Source: Nocardioides sp. SYSU D00065 (GTDB lineage: Bacteria; Actinomycetota; Actinomycetes; Propionibacteriales; Nocardioidaceae). Taken from it: a DNA stretch of 64,000 nucleotides. The notes under the pieces are model-generated. The model did no database searches. It had not been told where the DNA came from and worked only from the letters and a program-made list of their open reading frames with translations. The stretch spans positions 186,001 through 250,000 of the forward strand of contig NZ_JAFMSX010000003.1 of the NCBI RefSeq assembly GCF_017916425.1, written 5' to 3'. Positions 63,357-64,000 of this stretch are shown here, piece by piece. Position numbers and translations under genes: made by a program. Each line of letters begins with the position of its first letter. Positions within the stretch are counted from its first letter, which is position 1.

Positions 63357-64000
63357 TCGATCCCCGCCTGCTCCGTGACGACCCCGACCGCGTGCGCGCC
63401 GCCCAGGCCAAGCGGGGCCTGTCCGACGACGTCGTGGACCGGGCCCTGGCCGCCGACACCGCCCGCCGCCAGGCGATCGCCGACTTCGAGGCGCGGCGCG
63501 CTGAGCAGAAGGCCAGCGGTGCGCTGGTCGCCAAGGCGCAGGGCGAGGAGAAGCAGGCCCTGCTGGCCCAGGTGAAGGAGCTCGCTGCCGGCGTGAAGCA
63601 GGCCGAGGCCGCCCGCAACGCCGCCGAGGCCGCGTGGGACGAGGCGATCAAGGCCATCCCCAACCCCGCGGCCGATGAGGCGCCGGCCGGAGGCGAGGAC
63701 GACTTCGTCGTCCTGGAGACGGTCGGCAGCAAGCCGGAGTTCGACTTCGAGCCGCGCGACCACGTCGAGCTCGGCGGGATGCTCGGCGCCTTCGACCTCG
63801 AGCGGGGCGCCAAGGTGTCGGGCTCGCGCTTCTACTTCTACACCGGCATCGGGGCCCGCCTGCACCGCGCGCTCGTCAACATGGCGATGGACATGGCGGC
63901 CGCCAACGGCTTCACCGAGGTCGTCGCGCCCGCGCTGGTGAAGTCGCGCGCGATGGAGGGCACCGGGTTCCTCGGCCAGGCCGCGGACGACGTCTACCGC
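63353..64000 (+). CDS. serS: seryl-tRNA synthetase, 3' end cut by window
   Basis: 216 of about 425 residues are visible. It begins MIDPRLLRDDPDRVRAAQAKRG, followed by the long antiparallel coiled-coil arm (about 30-100) that binds the variable arm of tRNA-Ser, then EFDFEPRDHVELGGMLGAFDLERGAKVSGSRFYFYTG and the start of the class II core. Charges tRNA-Ser. The TTG start is set by AGGGAG 6 nt upstream (63341-63346). Confidence 0.95.
   Translation, partial: MIDPRLLRDDPDRVRAAQAKRGLSDDVVDRALAADTARRQAIADFEARRAEQKASGALVAKAQGEEKQALLAQVKELAAGVKQAEAARNAAEAAWDEAIKAIPNPAADEAPAGGEDDFVVLETVGSKPEFDFEPRDHVELGGMLGAFDLERGAKVSGSRFYFYTGIGARLHRALVNMAMDMAAANGFTEVVAPALVKSRAMEGTGFLGQAADDVYR

Overview
The window reads as chromosomal DNA of a very G+C-rich actinobacterium, most likely of the Nocardioidaceae (Nocardioides-like). 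This rests on codon use (almost all third positions G or C), frequent GTG starts, GTGA/ATGA stop-start overlaps, and families typical of the group: an AfsR/SARP-type regulator, an ANTAR protein, RecQ with a phosphoribosyltransferase-like tail, the ClpX-C4/HTH protein, and the methylcrotonyl-CoA carboxylase-HMG-CoA lyase operon. The genus is inference; no rRNA or tRNA gene is present. A striking common feature is a TANNNT -10 hexamer placed 6-7 nt before the start codon of about 20 genes, which points to widespread leaderless transcripts.

Layout. 1-8 kb: the end of a formate dehydrogenase-type NrfD membrane subunit, an oxalate/formate-type MFS carrier, a drug-type MFS exporter, a secreted M15 peptidase, a quinone oxidoreductase and an M13 peptidase. 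8-19 kb: a collagen-like surface protein, ComB, a small deoxyribosyltransferase-like protein coupled to a NUDIX hydrolase, a DeoR regulator, a 956-aa AfsR-like regulator with candidate binding heptamers, RecQ and a second MFS exporter. 19-28.5 kb: SNF2 helicase plus SWIM-finger partner, ferritin, and a TetR-controlled leucine-degradation operon (carboxylase beta and alpha, HMG-CoA lyase). 28.5-32 kb: an unusual coupled cassette of two sulfotransferase-like proteins around an unrecognised protein.

32-45 kb: EcsC-like protein, Aat, lipoprotein, ClpX-C4/HTH protein, Fpg/Nei glycosylase, an orphan AAA ATPase bracketed by repeats, a disulfide oxidoreductase, a TerC gene behind a probable manganese riboswitch, a GH114-like secreted protein, a LysE exporter, a frameshifted DUF2087 gene, a UBP zinc finger, a SEC-C protein and a GAF-ANTAR regulator. 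45-53.6 kb: a cyclase/cyclic-nucleotide-binding pair, arginine deiminase, a GNAT fusion with a TMEM165-type cation exporter, prephenate dehydratase, a DUF4446 protein, an old yellow enzyme and a DUF318-type permease.

53.7-64 kb: a complete kdpFABCDE potassium-uptake operon including the 30-codon kdpF, then a 385-bp gene-free stretch full of alternating inverted repeats, a PAP2/diacylglycerol-kinase fusion, and serS (cut by the right edge) preceded by a possible leaderless leader peptide. Several short repeat families occur: an 88-bp palindromic element in two opposite copies, a 59-bp hairpin element in tandem, an 87-bp hairpin unit near kdpE and a 27-bp tandem repeat. No prophage, insertion sequence, CRISPR array or tRNA was found.
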